Source: Sphaerochaeta sp. UBA5849 | GTDB lineage: Bacteria; Spirochaetota; Spirochaetia; Sphaerochaetales; Sphaerochaetaceae | Direction: 5' to 3' | Assembly: GCA_002432715.1 (NCBI GenBank) | Contig: DJGJ01000070.1 | Span: forward strand, 5,585-35,383 | Length of the DNA stretch: 29,799 nucleotides | Part shown: piece by piece, positions 7,319 to 14,191 of the stretch | How positions within the stretch are numbered: position 1 is the stretch's first letter | Layout: each line of letters begins with the position of its first letter | Notes under the pieces: model-generated | What the model was told of the DNA's origin: nothing | The model's database searches: none | Seen by the model: only the letters and a program-made list of their open reading frames with translations | Made by a program: the position numbers and the translations under genes

Positions 7319-8047
7319 ATGAAACCAGTGAAATATGTGAACCATAGCATTCGAGCAGTCCTTCTGCTCGCTCTTTTATTTGCAGCTTCCGGTTGCACCA
7401 TCACCGAAGGCCTTACGTTTACCAATACGGAAACGCATGAATCTGCTTTTGATTTCACCGTTGAGGATTTCTTCATCGCAGTCCTGCAGGATTTCAGTGA
7501 GTTTGTCCCTCCCGAGGGGGATGAATCCTTGATGGACAAGGCCATCAGCGATTTCCAGCGAGCCCTGGATTATAGCTCCACTACCGATAATGTCAGGCTG
7601 ACCAAGCTCAACGACAATGCGTACCAAGGGACCTTTACCTTCAACAATCTGCAGCAGCTCATCACCGATCTGGGTGCCGGGAGCAACCAGAGCCTTTTGA
7701 AGATGCAGAAAAACAGCATGACATTCTTCCTTTCCATGGACAACTATGAGCAGCTTGTGCCGGTCATCCCCTTTCTGGCCGATGAGAATTTTGAGGCGTT
7801 CGGCCCGGTGTACAACCAAGGCCTCAGTGAAGCTGATTACCTTGAGATGATCAGTTTCATGCTCGGAGAGGAAGGCCCCCCTGCAATCGAGCAGTCCGTC
7901 ATCACCTTGCAGGTAAAAACGCCCACTTCCATCACCGGCTTTTCCAACGGCAGGAAAATCTCCGACACCCTCTATGAGTTCAGCTTCCCCTTGATCGATT
8001 TCCTTCTGCTCGAAGATCCCATAACCTTCTCAGTCAGTTGGAAGTAG
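7319..8047 (+). CDS. Hypothetical lipoprotein
   Basis: The 242-residue protein has a clear lipoprotein signal: basic start, hydrophobic stretch AVLLLALLFAASGC, with C26 as the lipidated cysteine in ASGC. It is therefore anchored in a membrane and faces the periplasm or the outside. The mature part is acidic and mixes helices and strands. Near its end, PTSITGFSNGRKISDTLYEF followed by a hydrophobic strand region resembles small bacterial lipoproteins in which a beta domain closes with an 'NG..ts..tv.w' pattern; this likeness is weak. No function is known. It follows the radical SAM gene on the same strand with its own likely promoter, and a strong hairpin separates it from ychF. Confidence 0.8.
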   Translation: MKPVKYVNHSIRAVLLLALLFAASGCTITEGLTFTNTETHESAFDFTVEDFFIAVLQDFSEFVPPEGDESLMDKAISDFQRALDYSSTTDNVRLTKLNDNAYQGTFTFNNLQQLITDLGAGSNQSLLKMQKNSMTFFLSMDNYEQLVPVIPFLADENFEAFGPVYNQGLSEADYLEMISFMLGEEGPPAIEQSVITLQVKTPTSITGFSNGRKISDTLYEFSFPLIDFLLLEDPITFSVSWK

Positions 8048-8073
8048 AGCCCGATAGTACTCAGGATGCCAAG

Positions 8074-8098
8074 AAGGCAGCGGGAAACCCGCTGCCTT
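8074..8098. terminator. Strong bidirectional terminator between the lipoprotein gene and ychF
   Basis: A 9-bp GC-rich stem (GGCAGCGGG with CCCGCTGCC) around an AAA loop is extended by two A-T pairs and followed by TTTC on the plus strand. It lies 27 nt after the lipoprotein stop and 26 nt beyond the ychF stop, so it can serve both converging genes. Confidence 0.8.
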
Positions 8099-8123
8099 TC
8101 ATACTTTCTCTTGGCTGCAATGC

Positions 8124-9230
8124 TTATACGTTGAAGCGAAAATGCATGATGTCCCCATCCTGCACCACATACTCCTTGCCTTCCATCCTGAGCTTTCCTG
8201 CTTCCTTGACTTTCTGCTCGGTCTTGTACAGAAAGAGGTCCTCACAGTTGTACACCTCCGCCTTGATGAAGCCTTTCTCAAAGTCAGAGTGGATGACTCC
8301 GGCAGCCTGGGGTGCCTTGTACCCTGCGCGGAACGTCCACGCCCGGTCCTCATCGGAACCTGCGGTAAAGAAGGTGCGCATCCCAAGCGTATGATAGGCA
8401 CTGCGGATGAGCTGGTTCAGGCCCGACTCCTTCAGTCCTACCGCCTCCAGGAACTCACGCTTCTCCTCCTCGGTCTCCAACACAGCGATTTCCGACTCAA
8501 TCTTGCCGCAGATGACCACCACTTCAGATCCTTCAGCCTCGGCGATGGCCCTCACTGTCTTTACATACTCATTCTCTTCTACAATGCCGTCCTCATCTAC
8601 GTTGCAGACATAGATGACCGGCTTGAGAGTGATGAGATGCAGGTCATAGACCATGGCTAGCTCGTCTTCCTCCAGCTTCAAGGAGCGCGCCGATTTTCCA
8701 TCCTCCAAACACTCTTTGAGCCTGGATAGAACAGGAAGCACCTTCTCATTCTCTTTCTGCGCCTCCTTGCTCAGGCGGGTGAGCTTCGCCTGTTTCGCCC
8801 ACCTGTTGGTCACCGTATCCAGATCAGCAAGGGCCAATTCAATGTTGATCGTCTCGATATCACCGGCGGGATCGATTTTGTTGTTTACGTGGATGATGTC
8901 ACTGTCATCGAAGCACCTGACCACATGGGCGATGACGCCCACCTCCCTGATGGAGGCCAAGAAACGGTTGCCCAGGCCCTCTCCCTTGCTTGCTCCTGCT
9001 ACCAAGCCGGCGATATCGACGAACTCGAAGGTGGCCGGGACAACTTTGGCGGGAGGAATCAACGCAACAATCTTGTCCAAGCGGGGATCGGGGACGGACA
9101 CTATGCCCACATTGGGGTCGATTGTACAAAAAGGATAGTTCGCAACTTCAGCAGGTGCTGCCGTCAAGGCTGAGAAAATCGTCGACTTGCCAACATTGGG
9201 AAGCCCTACTATGCCGCAATTTAAACCCAT
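8124..9230 (-). CDS. ychF: Redox/ribosome-associated ATPase YchF (OLA1 family)
   Basis: YchF is an Obg-related P-loop protein that binds ATP and associates with ribosomes and stress responses. The 368 residues match the family length. The P-loop is GLPNVGKST (from G9), the G3 region is VDIAGLVAGASKGEGLGNRF, and the base-recognition site reads CNVDE (N210, E213). This NxxE form, in place of NKxD, is the family mark for ATP over GTP. A helical insert at about 130-190 and a C-terminal TGS domain ending HFRFNV complete the family layout. A GAGGT ribosome site precedes the ATG. The gene diverges from hflX, another ribosome-associated P-loop protein, and their promoters interleave. Confidence 0.97.
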   Translation of the reverse strand: MGLNCGIVGLPNVGKSTIFSALTAAPAEVANYPFCTIDPNVGIVSVPDPRLDKIVALIPPAKVVPATFEFVDIAGLVAGASKGEGLGNRFLASIREVGVIAHVVRCFDDSDIIHVNNKIDPAGDIETINIELALADLDTVTNRWAKQAKLTRLSKEAQKENEKVLPVLSRLKECLEDGKSARSLKLEEDELAMVYDLHLITLKPVIYVCNVDEDGIVEENEYVKTVRAIAEAEGSEVVVICGKIESEIAVLETEEEKREFLEAVGLKESGLNQLIRSAYHTLGMRTFFTAGSDEDRAWTFRAGYKAPQAAGVIHSDFEKGFIKAEVYNCEDLFLYKTEQKVKEAGKLRMEGKEYVVQDGDIMHFRFNV

Positions 9231-9269
9231 TATTTACCTCATTCTCGGCTCTTTGGAGCCAGCAGGGGC

Positions 9270-9298
9270 AGTGTAGCACATATTGACTTGCACGTTAA
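9270..9298 (-). promoter_or_regulatory. ychF promoter
   Basis: On the minus strand: -35 TTAACG (9293-9298), 17-bp spacer, -10 TACACT (9270-9275). The leader is about 33 nt and holds GAGGT before the ATG. Its -35 lies within the spacer of the divergent hflX promoter. Confidence 0.55.
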
Positions 9299-9311
9299 CC
9301 AGCCCTATAGT
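9283..9311 (+). promoter_or_regulatory. hflX promoter, leaderless type
   Basis: -35 TTGACT (9283-9288), 17-bp spacer, -10 TATAGT (9306-9311), then 8 nt to the ATG at 9320. No Shine-Dalgarno site is present. It interleaves with the ychF promoter, so simultaneous occupancy is unlikely. Confidence 0.7.
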
Positions 9312-9319
9312 CATCAGCA

Positions 9320-10642
9320 ATGGGTATTGAACAGTATATCGGCTCCGAAGAGCCTGTTTCCAAAGGCAAGCGTGTCTACGAAATCAAGGATGAAGACCAA
9401 AGAGCTCTCTTGCTCATCCTTGTTCCTCCAACAGAATCAGACCAAAGCTCAAAGCGAAGAGCCGAAGAACTCAAGGCACTTGTCTCCACCATGGGAGCCC
9501 TCACGGTAAGGACAGAGTTCATCCCGTTGCGCCAAACCAATAGTGCAACGCTCATCGGCAGCGGCAAGGTGGCAGCCATCAAGCTCTTGGTGGAAGAACT
9601 GGAAATCGACGTTGTCATTTTCGACCAAGGCATCAATCCTCGTGTACAGCGCAACCTGGAAAAAGAGATGGAAACATGCGTCATCGACCGCGATGAGGTA
9701 ATCCTGCAGATTTTCGCCGACCGTGCCGCCACCAAGGAAGCCACGTTGCAGGTGGAACTCGCCCGTCTTGAATACTCGCTGCCCCGGCTCACCCGCCGAT
9801 GGACGAACCTCAACCGTCAGCAGGGAGGCGTCAAGGGAACCAAAGGCGAGGGGGAGACGCAGCTCGAGCTCGACCGAAGACAAATCCAGGACCGGGTCGT
9901 AAATCTGAAGCAACAACTGGAGAAGGTGGTGCAGCAGCGCAACATCCAGCGCAACCAACGGCTGAACGGCAACATCCCAACCGGGGCCATCGTCGGCTAC
10001 ACCAACAGCGGGAAGTCCTCGTTGCTCAACGCCCTTACCAACGCAGATGTGCTGGTTGAGGACAAGCTCTTTGCAACCCTCGATCCGACAACCCGGATGG
10101 TCAAACTCCCAGGCGGGGAGGAGATCCTGCTCTCCGATACGGTAGGCTTCATCAGCGATTTGCCGCACAATCTCGTGGATGCATTCAAGAGCACCCTTGA
10201 GGAAGCGAAGTATGCTGATTTTTTGATCATCGTCTGCGATGCATCCCATCCCGATATGATCGCATGCTACACCACCACCGTACAAGTCTTGGAGGAGTTG
10301 GGTTGCACCGACAAGCCGGCCATCGTGCTTGCAAACAAGATGGACAAGGTTGAGGATGCTTTTGCCGTCTCACGGCTCAAGTCACTGTACAGTCCGGTGT
10401 TGGAGACGTCGATCAAGACGGGAGCCGGCCTCGATGCATTGATGAATCAAATCGGCATCACACTGCACGAGCTGTGCCCCACCACCACCTATTTGCTTCC
10501 CAACTCAAGGCACGACCTTGTAGCCCACATCCACCGATACGGCCAAGTCGAAAGCATTGATTACACCGAGGAAGGAATCCTGGTGAAAAGCAGGATCCAG
10601 GTGAGGTTCCAAGGACCGCTGCACCCGTTCAGGCAGGACTAA
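9320..10642 (+). CDS. hflX: GTPase HflX
   Basis: HflX is a GTPase that splits stalled ribosomes under heat or other stress. The 440-residue protein has the N-terminal HflX domain at about 25-215, with the family motif GLN-like region FDQGINPRVQRNLEKEM, and a long coiled helix with GKGEGETQLELDRR-type residues (GTKGEGETQLELDRR near 173-187). The G domain has GYTNSGKS (226-233), the switch region DTVGFISDLP (273-282) and NKMD (339-342). A short C-terminal region follows (LVAHIHRYGQVESIDYTEEG). The ATG at 9320 follows a TATAGT box by 8 nt without a ribosome site, so translation probably starts on a leaderless mRNA. Its neighbour ychF shares the intergenic control region. Confidence 0.96.
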   Translation: MGIEQYIGSEEPVSKGKRVYEIKDEDQRALLLILVPPTESDQSSKRRAEELKALVSTMGALTVRTEFIPLRQTNSATLIGSGKVAAIKLLVEELEIDVVIFDQGINPRVQRNLEKEMETCVIDRDEVILQIFADRAATKEATLQVELARLEYSLPRLTRRWTNLNRQQGGVKGTKGEGETQLELDRRQIQDRVVNLKQQLEKVVQQRNIQRNQRLNGNIPTGAIVGYTNSGKSSLLNALTNADVLVEDKLFATLDPTTRMVKLPGGEEILLSDTVGFISDLPHNLVDAFKSTLEEAKYADFLIIVCDASHPDMIACYTTTVQVLEELGCTDKPAIVLANKMDKVEDAFAVSRLKSLYSPVLETSIKTGAGLDALMNQIGITLHELCPTTTYLLPNSRHDLVAHIHRYGQVESIDYTEEGILVKSRIQVRFQGPLHPFRQD

Positions 10643-10648
10643 AATATC

Positions 10649-10672
10649 GGGTGCCTCCGAAAGGAAGCACCC
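10649..10672. terminator. Hairpin between converging hflX and the OMP gene
   Basis: GGGTGC-C-TCC pairs with GGA-A-GCACCC around a GAAA loop, giving a stem with one internal mismatch. It begins 6 nt after the hflX stop. The minus-strand side is followed by GATATTTTAG, the plus side has no T-run, so it may serve the OMP gene better. Confidence 0.5.
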
Positions 10673-10704
10673 AACTGCAATATCCGAACGTCCGTAGACG
10701 ATGA

Positions 10705-11184
10705 TCAGAATCTCCAAAGAGCTCCGAGAACACCATAACCACCAAACAGGTTGGATTTATCACCCTTGATGATTCTTACGGTCGGGCCGACTCGAAGATA
10801 AAAATCAAGCGGGAAGTCATCATTGTTCATACTATAGAAAAGTCCAACGGGAATAATTGCTTCCAACGATAAATTACTGCCATCAAACGGCAATGCCAAT
10901 GCAAGACCACCGCCTACTGTTACATCAAATTTGGCTTTTTCAATCACGAAATCATACACTGCAAAGTTTGCGGCTGCATCAACAGCGAGCGTTCCTCCAA
11001 AATTCTCAAAACCAACATTACCTACAATATCGAACTTATCCATACGATACTGTACACCTACACCGGTATTGGTACCAAGGTTGAGGCCGACAGCAAGATC
11101 ACTCTTGGCTACACCATCAGTGGCAGCGGTTGCAGGAACCAGAACAAGGGCGACCAGAATCAAAGCAAGTAATACTTTCTTCAT
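10705..11184 (-). CDS. Small outer-membrane beta-barrel-type protein
   Basis: The 159-residue protein starts MKKVLLALILVALVLVPATA, a clear signal peptide cut near residue 20. The mature part alternates polar and hydrophobic residues in short beta strands joined by glycine turns (LAVGLNLGTNTGVGVQYRMD, FDVTVGGGLALALPFDG, DFYLRVGPTVRII) and ends ALWRF. A terminal phenylalanine with an aromatic two before it is the usual signal for barrel assembly by BamA. At this length it would be a small barrel of about 8 strands. The start at 11184 is chosen because GGGAG lies 7 nt before it; another in-frame ATG at 11190 touches that site. No function is known. Confidence 0.8.
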   Translation of the reverse strand: MKKVLLALILVALVLVPATAATDGVAKSDLAVGLNLGTNTGVGVQYRMDKFDIVGNVGFENFGGTLAVDAAANFAVYDFVIEKAKFDVTVGGGLALALPFDGSNLSLEAIIPVGLFYSMNNDDFPLDFYLRVGPTVRIIKGDKSNLFGGYGVLGALWRF

Positions 11185-11199
11185 ACACATTCTCCCTTT

Positions 11200-11216
11200 G
11201 TAGGACTCTCTCCTAC
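11200..11216 (-). promoter_or_regulatory. Leader hairpin before the OMP gene
   Basis: GTAGGA and TCCTAC pair around a GAGAG loop, ending about 3 nt before the AAAGGGAGA ribosome site. An extended -10 like TGGTATATT lies about 20 bp further upstream on the minus strand, with no clear -35. The hairpin may stabilise the mRNA or adjust translation. Confidence 0.45.
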
Positions 11217-11372
11217 TTTGTAATGTTTCTTTGAATATACCATATGCTGCACTTCTTGGATAGTTACGCTTCACTGTCAAATTTTCAAAGCGATGAATCA
11301 ACAACAAATAATCAACCTCTAGCGTTTTTCACCAATCCTCGTTACCATACACTTACGGAGGAAGTGTAAAAT

Positions 11373-12968
11373 ATGAATAGACACCTGACAGTACGTGGAG
11401 CCATAATCGGCATCGCCGGTCTTTTGGTCATCACCGCAAGTTCCATGTATGTGGCCTTGCGTATGGGAGCACTCCCATGGCCTACCATTTTCGTCACTGT
11501 TGTCAGCATGGCCGCCCTGCGCAAGGCAAAAGGCTCAACGTTGCAGGAGATCAACGTCACCCACACCATCATGAGCAGTGGCGCCATGGTCGCCGGGGGC
11601 CTTGCTTTCACCCTTCCAGGCCTGTGGATGCTTGATCCAACTGCCAATTTCTCCATTCCCAGCCTCCTGATACTTACCGTGGTGGGAGCCATACTGGGAA
11701 CCCTGTTCTCTGCACTTTTTAGGAAGAAACTCATCGAGGAAGAAGCACTACCCTATCCAATGGGCATCGCAAGCTACAACACCCTGCAGGCGGGCACGCA
11801 AGGCGGAAAGGGTGCCAGAACCCTCTTTGCCTCCATGGGAGGGTCGGTCATATTCACAATCCTGCGTGACGGCTTCGGCAAAATCCCCGCCCTGCTCACC
11901 CTCTACGGGGGGAGCGCAATCATCCCTTCCTTCTCCATCTGGGTCTCACCGATGGCTATGGGAATCGGGGCGATCATCGGTCCCCTGTTTGCCTTGTTTT
12001 GGTTCGGAGGGGCAATCTTCGGGTATTACCTACTCACCCCGCTCGGCATACAGCAAGGTCTCTTCGCCTCCATGGCCGAAGCCGATGTATTCAGATCCAA
12101 TCTCGGCATCGGGCTGATGATCGGAACGGGTCTGGGGGTCTTCTTCAAGGCGGTTGCCGGCAAACTGGGTGCACACAAGAAGCTTGAGGAGAAACAAAAA
12201 GGACTTCCATCCTCCAGCCGCCTGATCATCGTCCTTATTCTCTTCTTCGCCGTAATCCTGCTTGCCTTGGGAACCGAACTCGGCCTCATCGAGGCTCTGG
12301 TCCTGATGGCGGGCATCTACCTGGCAACCTATCTGTCGGGCATGCTTACCGGCCAGACCGGCATCAACCCGATGGAGATCTTCGCAATCCTCGTCCTCTT
12401 GGCCATCCAGCTCATTTCCAACCCCTCCTTGCTTGCATCATTCAGCATCGCAGCCATCGTGGCAGTTGCCTGCGGCCTTACCGGAGATGTCATGAATGAC
12501 CTGAAGAGCGGGTACCTGCTCAAGACAGACCCGAGGCAGCAAATTCTTGGAGAGGGCATCGGAGGGGTCATCGGAGCCATTCTCTCCGTCTTCGTGCTCT
12601 TGATCATGAAGTCTGCCTTCGGAGGTTTCGGCACCGCCGAGCTCCCGGCTCCCCAGGCTGCTGCAGTCGCGGCGATGGTTGGCGGCCTTCAGCATATTCC
12701 CGCCTTCCTCATCGGCCTTGGAGTCGGGTTGGTCCTGTACTTCACAAAGCTCCCGAGCGCCACCCTCGGACTCGGAGTCTACCTGCCGATCTACATCTCT
12801 TCGATCATGGGACTGGGGGCGCTGCTGTCTGTTTTCACGAAGCAGGCGCTATCCAAGAAATATGGCAAGGAGAAACTTGGGGAGCAGACAGGCCTGGTCG
12901 CCAGCGGGCTCTTGGGAGGCGAGGGAATAACCGGGGTGGCAATTGCTATTCTTTCAATGTTTAAATAG
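11373..12968 (+). CDS. OPT-family oligopeptide transporter
   Basis: The 531-residue protein is almost wholly hydrophobic, with a dozen or more membrane helices. It belongs to the OPT family, cation-coupled importers of oligopeptides and metal chelates. Recognisable family segments are RGAIIGIAGLLVITASSMYVALRMGALPWP at the N terminus, then LPYPMGIASYNTLQAG, the GLTGDVMNDLKSGYLLKTDPRQQ loop and SATLGLGVYLPIYIS. The 531-residue length is within the prokaryotic range. A GGAGG site (11357-11361) lies 11 nt before the ATG, further than usual. The stop is 14 nt before rlmN. The substrate cannot be told from sequence, but its presence with the Dpp system further right fits an organism that lives on peptides. 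Confidence 0.9.
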   Translation: MNRHLTVRGAIIGIAGLLVITASSMYVALRMGALPWPTIFVTVVSMAALRKAKGSTLQEINVTHTIMSSGAMVAGGLAFTLPGLWMLDPTANFSIPSLLILTVVGAILGTLFSALFRKKLIEEEALPYPMGIASYNTLQAGTQGGKGARTLFASMGGSVIFTILRDGFGKIPALLTLYGGSAIIPSFSIWVSPMAMGIGAIIGPLFALFWFGGAIFGYYLLTPLGIQQGLFASMAEADVFRSNLGIGLMIGTGLGVFFKAVAGKLGAHKKLEEKQKGLPSSSRLIIVLILFFAVILLALGTELGLIEALVLMAGIYLATYLSGMLTGQTGINPMEIFAILVLLAIQLISNPSLLASFSIAAIVAVACGLTGDVMNDLKSGYLLKTDPRQQILGEGIGGVIGAILSVFVLLIMKSAFGGFGTAELPAPQAAAVAAMVGGLQHIPAFLIGLGVGLVLYFTKLPSATLGLGVYLPIYISSIMGLGALLSVFTKQALSKKYGKEKLGEQTGLVASGLLGGEGITGVAIAILSMFK

Positions 12969-12969
12969 T

Positions 12970-12975
12970 TATACT
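12970..12975 (+). promoter_or_regulatory. -10 box of rlmN, leaderless type
   Basis: TATACT ends 7 nt before the rlmN ATG at 12983 and overlaps the region just after the OPT stop codon. No good -35 is present at 16-18 bp, so this promoter is the weakest of the set. No Shine-Dalgarno site precedes the ATG. Confidence 0.5.
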
Positions 12976-12982
12976 GTCCAGC

Positions 12983-14068
12983 ATGCAACAAAATACCAAC
13001 CTACCCCTCTCCCTCTACGGGCTTGAGGCACAGACGATCGCTGAGATACTATCACTTCCGAAGAGCTTCTATGCCAAGCAAATCTTCAATTGGCTTGTCA
13101 AGGGAGTATATACCTTTGAGGCCATGACCGACCTGCCGAAAGCGGAACGCGAGAGGCTTTCCTCACTGATGAGCAGCGCCTGCTCCTCGACCATTCACAC
13201 GGCCGAGACCGATGAGAGCGGAGCCACCAAGATGGGTATCCGCCTCCATGACGGCAAGGTGGTTGAATGCGTTTTGCTCATCGACAAGAAGGGCAGGCAT
13301 ACAGCCTGTCTTTCCAGTCAGGTTGGATGCGCCCAAGGCTGCACCTTCTGCAGGACCGGCACCATGGGGCTGCTTCGCAACCTCAGCGCCGAGGAGATCA
13401 TCGAGCAGTATATCCACCTGCTCTCGGCAAGCAAGCAGCCCATCACCCATATCGTATATATGGGAATGGGCGAGCCGCTTGCCAATATAGTACCGGTTAC
13501 CCGCTCGATTCGTTACTTCCACAATCCCACCACCTTCAATATCAGCCTCAGGCGCATCACCGTCTCGACCTGCGGTGTAGTGCCCGGCATTCTCAAGCTT
13601 GCCGAACAGAAACTGCCGGTCAAGCTTGCGGTTTCGCTGGTCAGCGCCGACAACCGGCTTCGCGACCGGATCATGCCGGTCAATAAGACCTGGGACATCA
13701 TGGCCCTGAAGAAGGCATTGCTGCACTATCAACGTCTTGGCGGCAAGCGTTTCACCATCGAATACTGCATGCTGGGCAATACGAACACCGATGAAATCAG
13801 TGCAAAGAAACTAGCAAGCTATGTAAGAGACTTGGATGTGATCGTCAATCTCATCCCTTGGAACCCTGCCGAGGAGCTGCCTTACCAGACTCCGACAGAA
13901 GAAGAGATCGATCATTTCACGCTGCTGCTCGACCGCCTGCACGTCAACTACACCCGCCGTCGGTCACGAGGCAGGCAGATCAACGGAGCATGCGGACAGC
14001 TTGCCGTCCCGATCAACAAAGGCCTTGATTTGGATTATGAAAGCATGGTTGATGAGGATGATGAATAA
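12983..14068 (+). CDS. rlmN: Dual-specificity 23S rRNA/tRNA A2 methyltransferase RlmN
   Basis: RlmN is a radical SAM enzyme that methylates C2 of an adenine in 23S rRNA (A2503 in E. coli numbering) and of A37 in some tRNAs. The 361 residues match the family. The 4Fe-4S cluster motif is CAQGCTFC (C116, C120, C123). The two family cysteines used in catalysis fit C109 in ACLSSQVGC and C337 in NGACGQLA. The segment YMGMGEPLANI is the conserved SAM-binding region. The protein ends in an acidic tail (VDEDDE). The ATG lies 14 nt after the OPT transporter, with a TATACT box between them and no ribosome site. Confidence 0.97.
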   Translation: MQQNTNLPLSLYGLEAQTIAEILSLPKSFYAKQIFNWLVKGVYTFEAMTDLPKAERERLSSLMSSACSSTIHTAETDESGATKMGIRLHDGKVVECVLLIDKKGRHTACLSSQVGCAQGCTFCRTGTMGLLRNLSAEEIIEQYIHLLSASKQPITHIVYMGMGEPLANIVPVTRSIRYFHNPTTFNISLRRITVSTCGVVPGILKLAEQKLPVKLAVSLVSADNRLRDRIMPVNKTWDIMALKKALLHYQRLGGKRFTIEYCMLGNTNTDEISAKKLASYVRDLDVIVNLIPWNPAEELPYQTPTEEEIDHFTLLLDRLHVNYTRRRSRGRQINGACGQLAVPINKGLDLDYESMVDEDDE

Positions 14069-14076
14069 AGCCGGTC

Positions 14077-14100
14077 AAAGCAAAGTTTGATTGCTTTTTT
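14077..14100 (+). terminator. rlmN terminator
   Basis: AAAGCAA pairs with TTGCTTT around a 7-nt loop, followed by a run of T reaching position 14100. It begins 9 nt after the rlmN stop. Confidence 0.75.
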
Positions 14101-14134
14101 GTCATCGGCATCCAAGCCCCATCCAAACGAAAAC

Positions 14135-14166
14135 AGGCTGTTCCGAGCAATTCCCCGGGACAGCCT
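14135..14166 (-). terminator. alaS terminator
   Basis: On the minus strand AGGCTGTCCC pairs with GGAACAGCCT (one G-T pair) around a loop of 12 nt, followed by GTTTTCGTTT. It lies 25 nt beyond the alaS stop and faces the rlmN terminator. Confidence 0.75.
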
Positions 14167-14191
14167 TTGCAATGTATTTGGTGCGCCTCTG

